DNA from: F1-20-MAGs119 sp040401695
Lineage (GTDB): Bacteria; Actinomycetota; Acidimicrobiia; Acidimicrobiales; Ilumatobacteraceae
Assembly: GCA_040401695.1 (NCBI GenBank)
Contig: JBBANY010000025.1
Span: forward strand, 1-30,200
Length of the DNA stretch: 30,200 nt
Reading direction: 5' to 3'
Below are positions 1 to 12,000 of the stretch, piece after piece (position 1 is the stretch's first letter; the number at the start of each line of letters is the position of its first letter). The position numbers and the translations under genes are program-made. Under the pieces are notes generated by a model. It worked only from the letters and a program-made list of their open reading frames with translations. It ran no database searches and was not told the DNA's origin.

Positions 1-1
1 C

Positions 2-3000
2 ACGGGTCTCGTCACGTCGTATGTCGTTTCGGGTCTCACTAATGCAACGCGCTACGCGTTCCGGGTACTTGCTCTCAACGAGGTCGGCTACAGCGATTTC
101 GGTATCTCCACAAAGCTGTACGCCACGCCGCGAGGATTGCCCGTCGCGCCGTACGCCGGCTATGTCTCGAATGCCGGCAGTCGGACCATCACCATCAACT
201 GGTTGGGTGCCAACGGCAGCGGCTTCAACATCGAGGGCTACAAGGTCGAGATGACCGCCGACAACGGTGCGACGTGGACGACGATCCAAAGCAACACGGG
301 CAGCACCGACCAGTCCTTCACGTTCTACGGCCTGACGAACGGTGTGTCGTACGGCTTCCGGGTCAGCACCTACAACGCACTCGGGGTCAGTGCGCCGGGT
401 CCGGTGTTCTACGGAACGCCGCGCAACACCTCTGTGGCGGGCGTGCCGAACCTGCGTGCGACGGCGGGGGACGGATTGGTCAACCTGTCGTGGAGCGCAC
501 CGAGCGACACGGCCGGTCAAGCCGTGGTTGGTTACCGCATCACGTACACGGTCGGCGGCACCACTGTGACCGCGGTGGAAAACACGCAGTCGCTCACCAC
601 GTCGTACACCCTCTACGGCCTCACCAACGGTTCCTCGTACACGATCAACGTCTATCCGATCACGTCGGCGGGCTGGTCGAACTTCGGCCAGGTCGTGACG
701 CGACCGCAGGCTCTTCCCAGCGCTCCGACGGTGTTGCGTTCCGTGTACCGGAACCGCTCGGTGTACCTCAGTTGGGCGGCGCCGTACGTCACGGGCACGG
801 CAAGCGACCAGTTGGTCGGCTACCGCATCGCGCGTTCGACCGACGGTTCCACCTGGACGACGCTGGCAACCGTGCGATCGACCGTCACCAACTACCTGGC
901 GACGGGGCTCGTCAACGGCACCAACTACCAGTTCCGTGTCGCGATGGTGACCGTCGCGGGTGAAGGCGCCTGGGCGACCACCTCGTCGACTCCGTTCGCC
1001 GCGTCGCTGGCACCGCGCAACTTCGCCGCGGTCTCGGGCGACCGCCAGATCACCCTGTCGTGGGACGCACCGGGCGACACCGGCGGTGTTCCGGTGGCGG
1101 GCTCCCGCCTCTCGGTGTATTGCTCGCCGGGCAACGATGGCGGAACCGCGTTGTCGTGCGGCGGATTCACGGCCAACAACTGGCTCAACCTTGCGACCAA
1201 CCTCGGCCCCGAGGCGCGGTCGCACACCGTGACAGGGCTGACCAACGGGAACAACTACACGTTCATGATCGGCGCCGTCACGATGGGTGGAGAATTGCCG
1301 AATACGGCTGGTTTCCAGGGCGGTTACTTCAATGACCGTTCGACGAGCTCGCCTCTCCAGTCGACGTCCAACTTCGTGTCGTCCCTCTCGACGTGGGTCG
1401 TGCCGAATGGTGCTCCGAGCGCACCGCAAGCCCTTGCCGTTGCGACGTCGGTGGTGTCGGGCAACAACAAGTCGTCGGTGACTGCGACATTGTCGTGGAC
1501 CGCGCCGCGTTACCGCGGTGGCGACACGTTGAACGGCTACGCGATCGAGCAGTCGACCAACGGCACCGACTGGCGCGTTCTCACCGCCAACACCGGCTAC
1601 GGATCGGTGACCACCTACACGGTGCAGGGCCTCGAACCCGGAACGCGCTACTGGTTCCGCGTCGCGGCGGTGGGCTACAACGGCCAGACGGGGGCGTACT
1701 CGATGCTCACGACGCGTTCGACCGTCGCCTCCGACGCTCCGTCGAACCTGCGCGTCGCGCGCGTGGGAACCACGGGGGCGATCCAGGTCACCTGGGAAGC
1801 GCCCGCCTACACGGGCGGTGCATCGATCATCGGCTACCGCATCGAACGCAACCTGTCGGGCACGTGGTTCGTGGTGAGTCCTAACACCGGGACCACCGTC
1901 ACGTCGATCACGCTCGAGGGGCAAGATTCCGGAACGCAGCAACAGGTGCGTGTCGCGGCAGTCACGGCCACGGGAACGGGGGACTGGGCAACCGGCACCA
2001 CCGAAGTCGGTGGTGTGAACGGTGGAGGAGTCAGGTTCACCAACGTCGTCGGCGACGAGTTCGTCGATCTCGCATGGGCGCCGTCGTCGGCGTACACGCC
2101 GACGGGTTACAGGCTCGAGCGTCGCGTTTTCGGCGCCGCCTCGTGGACCACCGTGTCCGAGAACACCGGCACGACCACCTCGTACCGACTCTCGGGTCTC
2201 GTGAACGGAACCGCTTACGAGGTGCGCGTCACCCCGCTGACGGTGGCCGGCGGCGTCACCACGCTCGGCACCCCCACGACGACGGTCATCGTGCCGTCGA
2301 CGAGTGCAAGTGCGCCGAGCGCGCTCAACGCGTCGGTCGACAACGCCCAGACGACACTGTCGTGGACGGCTCCTGTCGATGCCGGTGGCGGCAGCATCGT
2401 CGGATACCGCATCGAGCAGTCGACGGACAACACCAACTGGACGGTGCTCACGGCCAACTCCGGAGCGACATCGACGACGTACTCGGTCTTCGGCCTTGCG
2501 AACGGCACGCGGTACTACTTCCGCGTGTCGGCGGTGTCGTCGTTCGGCACCACCGGTTCGACGGTTTCGGTTTCGGTCGTGCCGACACTTCCCAGTCGCG
2601 CACCGCTTGCACTGAACGCGGTGCCGGGCAACGGCACGGCAACCCTCACGTGGATGCAGCCGCCGACTGACGATGCGGCTGACAGTGTCGGCTACCGCAT
2701 CGAAGTCTCATCGACCGGACCCACGTCGGGTTACTCGGTTGTCACCGAGAACGCGGGTCTCGTCTACACGTACACGGTCGGCGGGCTGACCAACGGAACG
2801 ACGTACTGGTTCCGTGTCTCTGCGGTCGGCCAAGTTGCAGCCGGCGGAAGCGCCGTCATCTCGACGCGGCCCGCCGCCTACACCTCGCGTGTCGGGTCGC
2901 TCACGGGCGCGGTCGCGAACCGTCAGGTGACCCTGTCGTGGACCGCGCCGTCCGACCTCGGGGGGATGCCACTGCTCGGCTACCTCGTGTCGCGTTGCGT

Positions 3001-6000
3001 GAACTACTGCGACCGCACCAGTTCGAACTACTGGACCTACTACTACTCGTCCGGTTTCAACGGCGTGAACGATGTGACGACCGGAGTTGCGTTCGTCGGG
3101 CCGACCACCACGACCTACACATGGAGCTCGGCGTCGACGACCGACGTCTTCCGCGTCCTGCCCGTGACATCGGTCGGTGTCAACATCGGAACGACGACGA
3201 ACGCCGAAACGCCGTTCCCGACCGCTTCCGTGCTGTCGATTTCGTGGGCCGGGCTGCCGGGCCAGGTGCAGAACCTCTTCACCCAGACGAGCGTCGCCAC
3301 AGGTGTCGATTCGACGACGGTGAACCTCAACTGGACCGCACCGAGCGACACCGGAAACGGCACCTTGCTCGGCTACGACGTCGAACAGAGCGCTGACGGC
3401 ACCACATGGACGAGCCTCGGTCGCACGATCGTCACCAACATGCCGGTGTCGGGTCTCGTCCCGGGCGTGCCGATGCGTTTCCGCGTGCGTGCGGTCAGCG
3501 ACAACGGTTCCGGCCCGTGGGCCCTCACGTCGGGAACTTGGACGGCGATCCCGACCTCGCCGCGCAACCTGAACCTCTCCGTGGTCGGTACGCGCATGAC
3601 GATGACGTGGGAAGCTCCCGAAAACACGAGTGGCCTCGCTGTGCAGGGTTACGAAATCCAGTCCGCGCTGTCGGGCAACGGCTCGTTCAGCACGTACACG
3701 GGTACCGGTGTCGGTTACACGCAGACCTCGTTCGTGTGGAACGCGCCGGTCGGCCAGTACTACCCGCAGTCGCAGTGGCGCGTCAGGGCGATTCTCAATG
3801 CGCCGAACCGCGCGACCGCCCCGGGCCAGACGCTGTACTCCGACTGGGTCACGGGTGCGGCGACGATTCTCTCGACCGCAGGACCGGTTCAGGCGGCACG
3901 TGTCACGATGTCCGACAAGCGCGCCGACCTGGCGTGGGGCCAGCCCCTCGACCTGGGTGGGGGATCGCTCACCGCGTACCGCATCGAGTACTCGGCGAAC
4001 AACGGCACGACGTGGTCGCAGGTTCAAGAAGACAACAACGGCACCGGTGCATCGATTCTCGGTCTCACCAACGGCACGCTGTATCTGTTCCGCATCACCA
4101 CCCTGACGACACAGGGTGCGGGGACACCCGTCGTCATCTCGGGGACACCCTCGACCGTGCCCGCCGCGCCGACCTCGTTGCGCGCGGTCGGTGGCGATCG
4201 TTCGGTGACCGTTCAGTGGGCGGCGCCCGCCGACAACGGCGGTCTCGTGATCTCGGGCTACCAGATCGACGTCTGCACCACCACCTGCACGACCGCGTCG
4301 AACTGGACCACCTACGTGCGCAGCACGGGCAATCCGTCGACCACGTCGTACACGTTCACCGGTCTGACGAACGGTGTGACCTATCAGGTGCGTGTGAGCG
4401 CGATCACCGCCGGTTGCGACGAGTCGTTGAACGGCACCGCGACGGCGTGCAACACCTACGGCGCACAGGCGGCGGCGACTCCCGCTGCACTTCCGACGGC
4501 TCCGCAGAACCTCGCTGCGGTCGTTGCGACGTCGACGCTCGGCGTGCCGACCGCCTCGGGTGTCGTGACACTCAGTTGGTCGGCGCCCGCCTCGAACGGC
4601 GGCGTGACGATCTACGGCTACAGGGTCGAGCGCAGCGCCGACGGTGGTTCGACATGGTCCACCGTCACCGCGAACCTCGGCGGCACGACCGCTGCGTTGA
4701 CGACGACCACGCTGACCGGTCTGCCCGCCGGTGTCGTTCACACCTTCCGCGTGACGCCACTGACCGCCGAAGGTGCGGGCGAAGCCGCAACGACGTCGAT
4801 CGTCGCGCCGGCCTGGCCGACGTCGGCAACCAACCCCAACATGGTGAGCAACGCCGCGGTGACGACGACGTCGACCAGCATCACGGTCGCGTGGGACACG
4901 CCGACCGGCAACCTCCCGACGGGTTACCGGGTGGAAATCGCACCCGTGAGTACCAACGTCTATGCCGCGGCGCTCGGAACGTGGTCGGGTCAGTCCTCGG
5001 TGACCAACATGTCGACGACGCCACTCGCGGTCGGGGCTTCGGTCACGAGCGTGACCATCACCAACATCACGAACTCGACGACCGCGCTCACGGCGGGCAC
5101 TTCGTACTACGTGCGTATCACCCCGACGCGTGTCGTTGGTGCCAACACCTTCACCGCGACGTCGACGATCGTGAACGGCACTCCTGCCGCCACCGCCGCC
5201 GCACCGACCACCGGAGCGATCACGATCGCTGATGGTCAGTTGACGTACGCGTGGACCGCACCCGCCAATACTGGTGGGTTCCCGGTTCTCTCGTACCAGA
5301 TCGACTACCAGCCGGTCGGAGCATCGACGTGGTGGACGCTGACGACCGACAACACGACCACGAGCATCGTGCTTCGTGGCCTCGTCAACGGCACGCAGTA
5401 CAACGTGCGTGTCGCGGCAGTCACCGCCATGGGTCGTGGGGCGTGGGGAACCTTCGCTGCCACCGCTCCGGGCCGCGCACCGAGCAGCCCGCTCAGCCTC
5501 GTGGCGACACCTGGCGACGGACAGGCGACGCTCACATGGTCGGCGCCGAGTGACACGGGCGGCTATCCGATCACGTCGTACACGATTCTGAACAACACGA
5601 CGGTTCTCGGCACGGTGACACCACCGGCTGCGCTCACCTTCACCTGGACGGGTCGCACGAACGGTACGGCGCTCTGCATGAACGTGTCGGCAACCAACGC
5701 GCGCGGAACCTCGGCGATCAACTACGCATGCACGACACCGTTCGCGCAGGCATCGTCGCCGCAGAACCTCGTGGCGACGCGTGGCAACCGTCAGGTGACG
5801 CTCACGTGGTCGGCGCCGGCCTCGAACGGCGGGTTCGCCGTCAGCGGCTACCGCATCGAACGCAGCGTCAACGGAACAACGTGGACGTTCGACAGCGACA
5901 CGACGCTCACTTCTGCAACGGTCGGCAACCTCACGAACGGGGTGCTCCATTACTTCAGGGTGACGGCATACACAAACGGGGGACCGGCCGCCAGCCCAGG

Positions 6001-9000
6001 CGGTCTTGGCGTGGTGAGTGCCGCCGCATCCGCCACGCCAATGACAGCGGCAACAGCACCAACGGGAATCACCGCGACCAGCGGCAATTCATTGGTGACG
6101 CTGTCTTGGACTGCACCTTCGGACCCGGGCGGCTCACCGATCACCGCCTATCAGATCCGCCAGTGCGCCTACTCGGCAGGCAACCCCTGCACCACGACGG
6201 GCCACTATTCGACCGTCGTCAGTTCGACCAACTCGACCGCCACGACCTACACCTTGAACGGTCTCACGAACGGCACGACGTACTACTTCACCGTCGCCGC
6301 GTTCACCCTCTTTGGTCTGGGCACCAGTTCGGCATTCACCGTTGCGCCAGCGACGCCCGGTGCGCCCGCCTCGGCACCGAACGCATTCGACGCGAGCCCC
6401 GGTGACGGTCGTGTGACTCTCACGTGGACCGCGCCGTCGAGCAACGGTGGCTTCGCGATCCTCAGCTATCGCATCGAGCGTTCGACGGACGGCACGACGT
6501 TCACCGTCGTGAACCCCGAGGTCGTCGGCACCACCTACACCGACTCGTCGGTGGTCAACGGAACCGTCTACACGTACCGCATCGCGGCGGTTACCGGCTT
6601 CGGTGTCGGTACCGCGGCCACGGGCACGGGCACCCCCGTCGGTCCGGCAACGGCACCGCGCAACCTGGTCGGTGCGCCGGGCGACACCACGGTGACATTG
6701 TCGTGGTCGACGCCTGCGTCGACGGGCGGTTCGCCGATTCTCGGCTACCGCGTCGAGCGGTCCACGAACAACTCGACGTGGACGACCATTCAGGCGAACA
6801 CCGGGCTCGTCCTCACCTACGTCGCAACGGGTCTCACCAACGGCACTCCGTACTACTTCCGTGTCTCGGCCGTCACCTCCTTCAGTGGCAATGCAACGGC
6901 CACTGCCAGTGCGACACCGATCGCATTGCCGACCGCTCCGACGTCGCTTGCGACCTCGCTCGACGCGGTGGGCAACGTCTCGATGACGTGGGCCGCACCG
7001 GCTTCGTTGGGTGGACTCTCGCTCATTCGTTATGTGGTGCAGCGGTCTGCCGACGGATCGACGTGGACCGACATCAGCCCGAGCGCACCGACAGCTGCGA
7101 CGGTGGGTGGCCTCGTGCTCGGTACCTCCTACACCTTCCGCGTCGCGGCGGTGACCGTGGCGGGCCAGGGTCCGTGGTCGACTGCGACGGCGGTTCCGGT
7201 GACTGCACCGTCGGCGCCGCGTGATCTCACGGCGACCACCGACGCACAGGGCAACGTGACATTGACGTGGACCGCACCCGCCGACAACGGCGGAAGCGCG
7301 ATCACCGGCTATCGGATCGAGCGTTGCAACGCGAACCAGACGACGTGTCTGCCGACCACCGCCACCACGACGACGTGTCCCTCGTCGACCGCGTTCTGCA
7401 CGCTCGTCGCCACCAGCGACCTGACGACCGCAACTTTCGGTGCGATCGCCGGCCAGACGACGTACACGTTCGCCGTCACCGCGCTGACGTCGGCCAACGT
7501 GAACACCGCCATCGCCACCGCGCGACCGGTGTCGGGTGCTCTCGTCTCGATCGTGCTCGCCACGCCGTCCTCGTCGACCACACCGACCGCTCCGACGAAC
7601 TTCGTCGTCGCTCCGGCGAGCACGCAGAACGTGCTCACATGGGCCGCACCGGTGTCGAACGGTGCAACGGCAATCGCGTCGTATCGCGTGGAACGCTCGC
7701 CCGCAGGAGCGAACACCTGGACGCAGGTTGGCGGAACGATCGCAGCGGCAACGCTGACCTACACCGACACCGGTCTGACGAACGGCACGCTCTACGACTA
7801 CCGCATCTCCGCGATCAACGCCACCACGGGTACGGCGAACTACGCAACCGGGTCGGGGCGGCCGTTCACCACGGCGTCGGTGCCGCAAACCGTTGCGGTC
7901 GCGGCGGCAAACGGTTCGGTCGCCGTCACGTGGACGGCTCCGGCCTCAAACGGCGGGCTCGACTTGACCGGTTATGTCCTTGAACAGTGCACCAGCAGCG
8001 CGGTCATCTGTGTTGCTTCGCAGACAACCGCCGGCGTCTTCACGACCGTGTCGGCGAACGTTGCACCGACCGCTACGTCGTACGTCGTGTCGGGTCTGAC
8101 GAACGGAACCACCTACTACTACCGACTCCGCCCCGTCACCGCCGCGACGACTTCGGCGAACCAGTTGGGCTCGGCCGTCGTCGTCAACGCGACGCCGTTC
8201 ACCGGCCCCGGGGTGGTCACCGATCTCACCGCAACGGCGGCGAACACCGGCAACGTCGCGTTGTCGTGGACCGCACCCGTCAGCACGGGTGGCAGTGCGA
8301 TCACGGGTTACCGCATCGAGATCTGCAACGCGTCGTGCAACTCGGGCGGCACGTACTCGACGATCGTCGCTTCGCAGGTGGGTACCACCTACACGGTGCT
8401 CGCCGGTACCAGTGGTCTCGTGAACGGCACGTCGACGACGTTCCGTGTCACAGCGCTCAATGCATTGTCGGCCGGAACGTCGGCAATAACGGTTGCCGTA
8501 CCCTTCACACTTGCCAAGGCCCCGACGGGCCCGATGCCGTCGACGACGGCCAACGGTTCGAACGCCGACAACTATGGCGCGGCGGTCACCGCGGACACGC
8601 CGGTTCTGTGGTGGCGCTTGGACAACGCCTCCGGCGCAACGTCCATCACGGACGCAAGCGGCAACGGCCATGCCGGCACCGTTGGTTCGACGAACGTCAC
8701 GTTCAGCGGCACGACGAATTCACCGATGCCCGGCACCGGAGGCTCTGCGCTCTTTGCCGGTACGTCGGCGATCACGAACACGTATCCCGTCGCCGTGCCT
8801 GCGACGGCGGTGAACTTCCAGGGCACCATCTCGACGCTACCGACGACTCTCTTGCGCCTCGTCGGATCGATGTCGATGGAGGCGTGGATCAATCCGACCA
8901 GCCTCACCACAACCTGGAAGTCCGTCGCCGAACGCGGTGGTGCAGGTTTGAACCGCAACTACGTTCTCCAGGTCTACGGCTCGCAGGTCGCGTTCGCCGT

Positions 9001-12000
9001 CGGCACCGCTACCGGCAACCAGTTCATCTCGACTCCGACCGGTGTGCTTGAGGCGGGTGTGTGGGCCCATCTCGTCGGCACCTTCGACGTAACGACCGGG
9101 CGCATGCGTCTCTTCGTGAACGGCCAACTGCAGGCCGAATCTTTCGTGACCCAGAATGGTTCTTTGAACACGGCTTTGAACGTTGAGTTCACAGTGGGCA
9201 ACGCCTACAGCGGCAGCGCCAACCCGTTCCTCGGTCGCATCAGTGAAGTGGCCGTGTACGGCTCGGCATTGTCGTCGGCGCGGGTTGCCGCCCACTATGC
9301 GGCATCGGGCATCGCATCACGCGGCCTCACCGCACCGTCGGTGTCGTCGAGCTCGGGCGCGATGACGTTGTCATGGGTCGCGCCGGCCGACACCGGTGGT
9401 CTTGCGATCACCGGCTACAAGATCGAGTACCAGCTTCCGGCGGCGACGCCGGCATGGGCGACGCTGATCGGCGACACGGGCAACACAAACACCTCGTACA
9501 CGCTGAACAGCGTGCTCACCTCGGCGCTCGCGCAGGGTTACTCGTTCCGCGTCTCTGCTATCACCTCGGCCGGTGTTGGCGCGGCCAGCTTGCCGGCCGG
9601 TCCGTATACGACGGCGAGCGCACCGACGGCGGTGCGCTCGCTACTCGCCACGGGTGGCACCGGGAACGTGGCCCTGTCGTGGACGGCCCCGGCCGACACG
9701 GGAGGACTCTCGCTCACCGGCTACCGCGTCGAGCGCAGTGGTGACGGAGGCGTTTCGTGGCTGACGCTCGTGTCGTCGACGACCAACCTTGCCACCACCT
9801 ACACCGACTCCAGTGCGGCGCTGCTGCCGGGTACGTCGTTCACCTACCGCGTCACCGCGTTCAGCCCGGTCGGCGACGGCCCGGGTTCGTCGATCGCTGC
9901 GGGCCCCGCCAACGTGGTCACCGGCTTCCTCGCGGTCGTCGGCAACGCGTCGGTGAACCTGTCGTGGGACATCCTCGCCGCAACGGCCGGCCAGACCGTG
10001 AACGGCTACCTGGTCGACCGCTGCACGGGTGTGTGCACGACGACGTCGGGAACCTACACGGCACTCACCGCGGTGGCCGGCGCGCCGGCCGGCAGCACGA
10101 CGCCGAACAACTTCATCACCGCAACCGGTCTCGTGAACGGCACGACGTACACCTTCCGCGTCAGGCCGATCTACGGCGCGTCCAACACCGTCGGGCCCGC
10201 AGTCGTCGTCACGGGCACTCCGGTGTTGAGCGCGCAGATCGCGGTTCAATTGCTGAACTCCACGCCGTCGGCCACCTCGATGCTGCTCAACTGGTTGGCG
10301 CCGGTGCCGACCGTGGGCAACACGATCTCCGGCTATCTCGTCGAGTACTGCTCGGCGAACTGCGGTTCGGGTGGCGCGTACACGCCGGCAACCGCGGTGA
10401 GCGGGGCACCGTCGGGCACGACGACGACCTTGCTGACGCACACGATCACGGGTCTCACCACGGGTACCACGTACACCTTCCGCGTGACGCCGGTTCTCTC
10501 GGCGGGTACCGGAATTCCGACACCGTCGATCCTTGCCGACACACCGGTCATCACGCTGGCCGCGCCCACGTCGTTGACCGCCGTCGGCGGTCTGCTGCGA
10601 GTCGCCTTGTCGTGGACCCCGCCTGCAACCGCAGGTGGCTATCCGATCACCGGATACCGCATCGAATATCGCCCGAACAACACGGGCGACTTCCTCGTTG
10701 CAACGGCGAACACCTACTCGTCGAATCCGTCCTTCACCGTCACTCGACTCACCGCGGGCCAGATGTACGGCTTCCGCGTCACCGCGCTCACGTCGGCCGG
10801 TCCGGGTGCGGCGAGCACGGTGGTGCAATCGACTCCGTTCGGTCTCGCTGCCGCGCCGACGGCACTGACAACGACCGCGTCGAGCGGTCAGGTCGGTCTG
10901 TCGTGGACGGCTCCGTCGTCGCTGGGCAACAGCACGCTCGTCGGTTACCGCATCGAGCAGAGCGTCGACGGTGGCACGACGTGGAGTGATTCGGTCGCAA
11001 ACACCAATTCGTCGGCCACGTCGTACACGGTGACGGGCCTCGACAACGGAGTTCAGGTCTTCTTCCGGGTGTCGGCGGTCACCGCGGCCGGCGAAGGCGT
11101 CAAGTCGAACACGGCGAGTGCGCTTCCGGTCGCACCGCCTGCAGCGGTGACGAACCTTGCCGCGAGCCCCGGCAACGGCCAGGCGCTGTTGACATGGACC
11201 GCTCCGTCGGAGACCGGTGGTCTGCCGATCATCGGCTACCGCATCGAGCGCTCGACGAACAACGTCTCGTGGACCGTCATCACGGCGAACACGCTCTCGA
11301 CGGCGCCGACGTCGCTGCAATCGGGTCTGACGAACGGCACGCGGTACTACTTCCGCGTCGCGGTCGTCACCTCCGGTACGAACGGCGTCTTTGCATCGCC
11401 CGTCGAGGTCACGCCGTACACCGCACCGAGTGCGCCGCAGTCGGTCGTCCTCTCGCCGCGTGACGGCGAAGTCGGCCTCACGTGGTCGGCTCCGGCGTCC
11501 AACGGTGGCGCAACGATCACCGACTACCAGGTCGAAACGTCGACGGACGGTGGCGCTTCTTGGACGACAACCGTCGCATCGACGGAGGGTGCAACATCTG
11601 CCACGATCACCGGTCTCACGAACGGAGTTGCGATCCTCGTTCGCGTCAGCGCGTACAACATCGGCGGCTGGGGCAGCCCGACCGCTTCGATCAGCGCGGT
11701 GGCGTACAAGGCTCCCGATGCACCGACGGCGTTGTCGGGCGTCGGCCAGGACGCCTCGGTGTTGTTGTCGTGGACCGCTCCGGCTTCGAGCAATGGTTCG
11801 CCGATCTCGGGCTACCGCATCGAGTCGTCGACCGACGGAGGCGACACGTGGGGCATCGCGATCGCGAACACGGGCAACTCGGGAACGAATGCCGTCGTTG
11901 CGAACCTCGTCAACGGCACGCAGTATTCCTTCCGGGTGTCGGCGATCAACGCGGCGGGGCCGGGCGAGGTCTCGGGCACGACGGGTGCGACACCGCGCAC

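Noticed and set aside
137..139. TTG as start of the giant gene
   Set aside because: The same frame is open to base 2 and encodes a normal Fn3 C-terminal half there, so this codon is internal.
3406..5232. Plus-strand open frame of about 608 codons inside the giant gene
   Set aside because: Out-of-frame shadow with His/Arg/Asp-rich low-complexity translation and no recognisable domain.
2708..5950. Long minus-strand open frame (about 1,080 codons) opposite the giant gene; similar ones at 9641-13078 and 16514-20233
   Set aside because: Products are Arg/Gly-rich with no domains. They mirror the Fn3 codon bias (few TTA, CTA or TCA codons in the sense frame) and lie wholly inside a clearly coding plus-strand frame.
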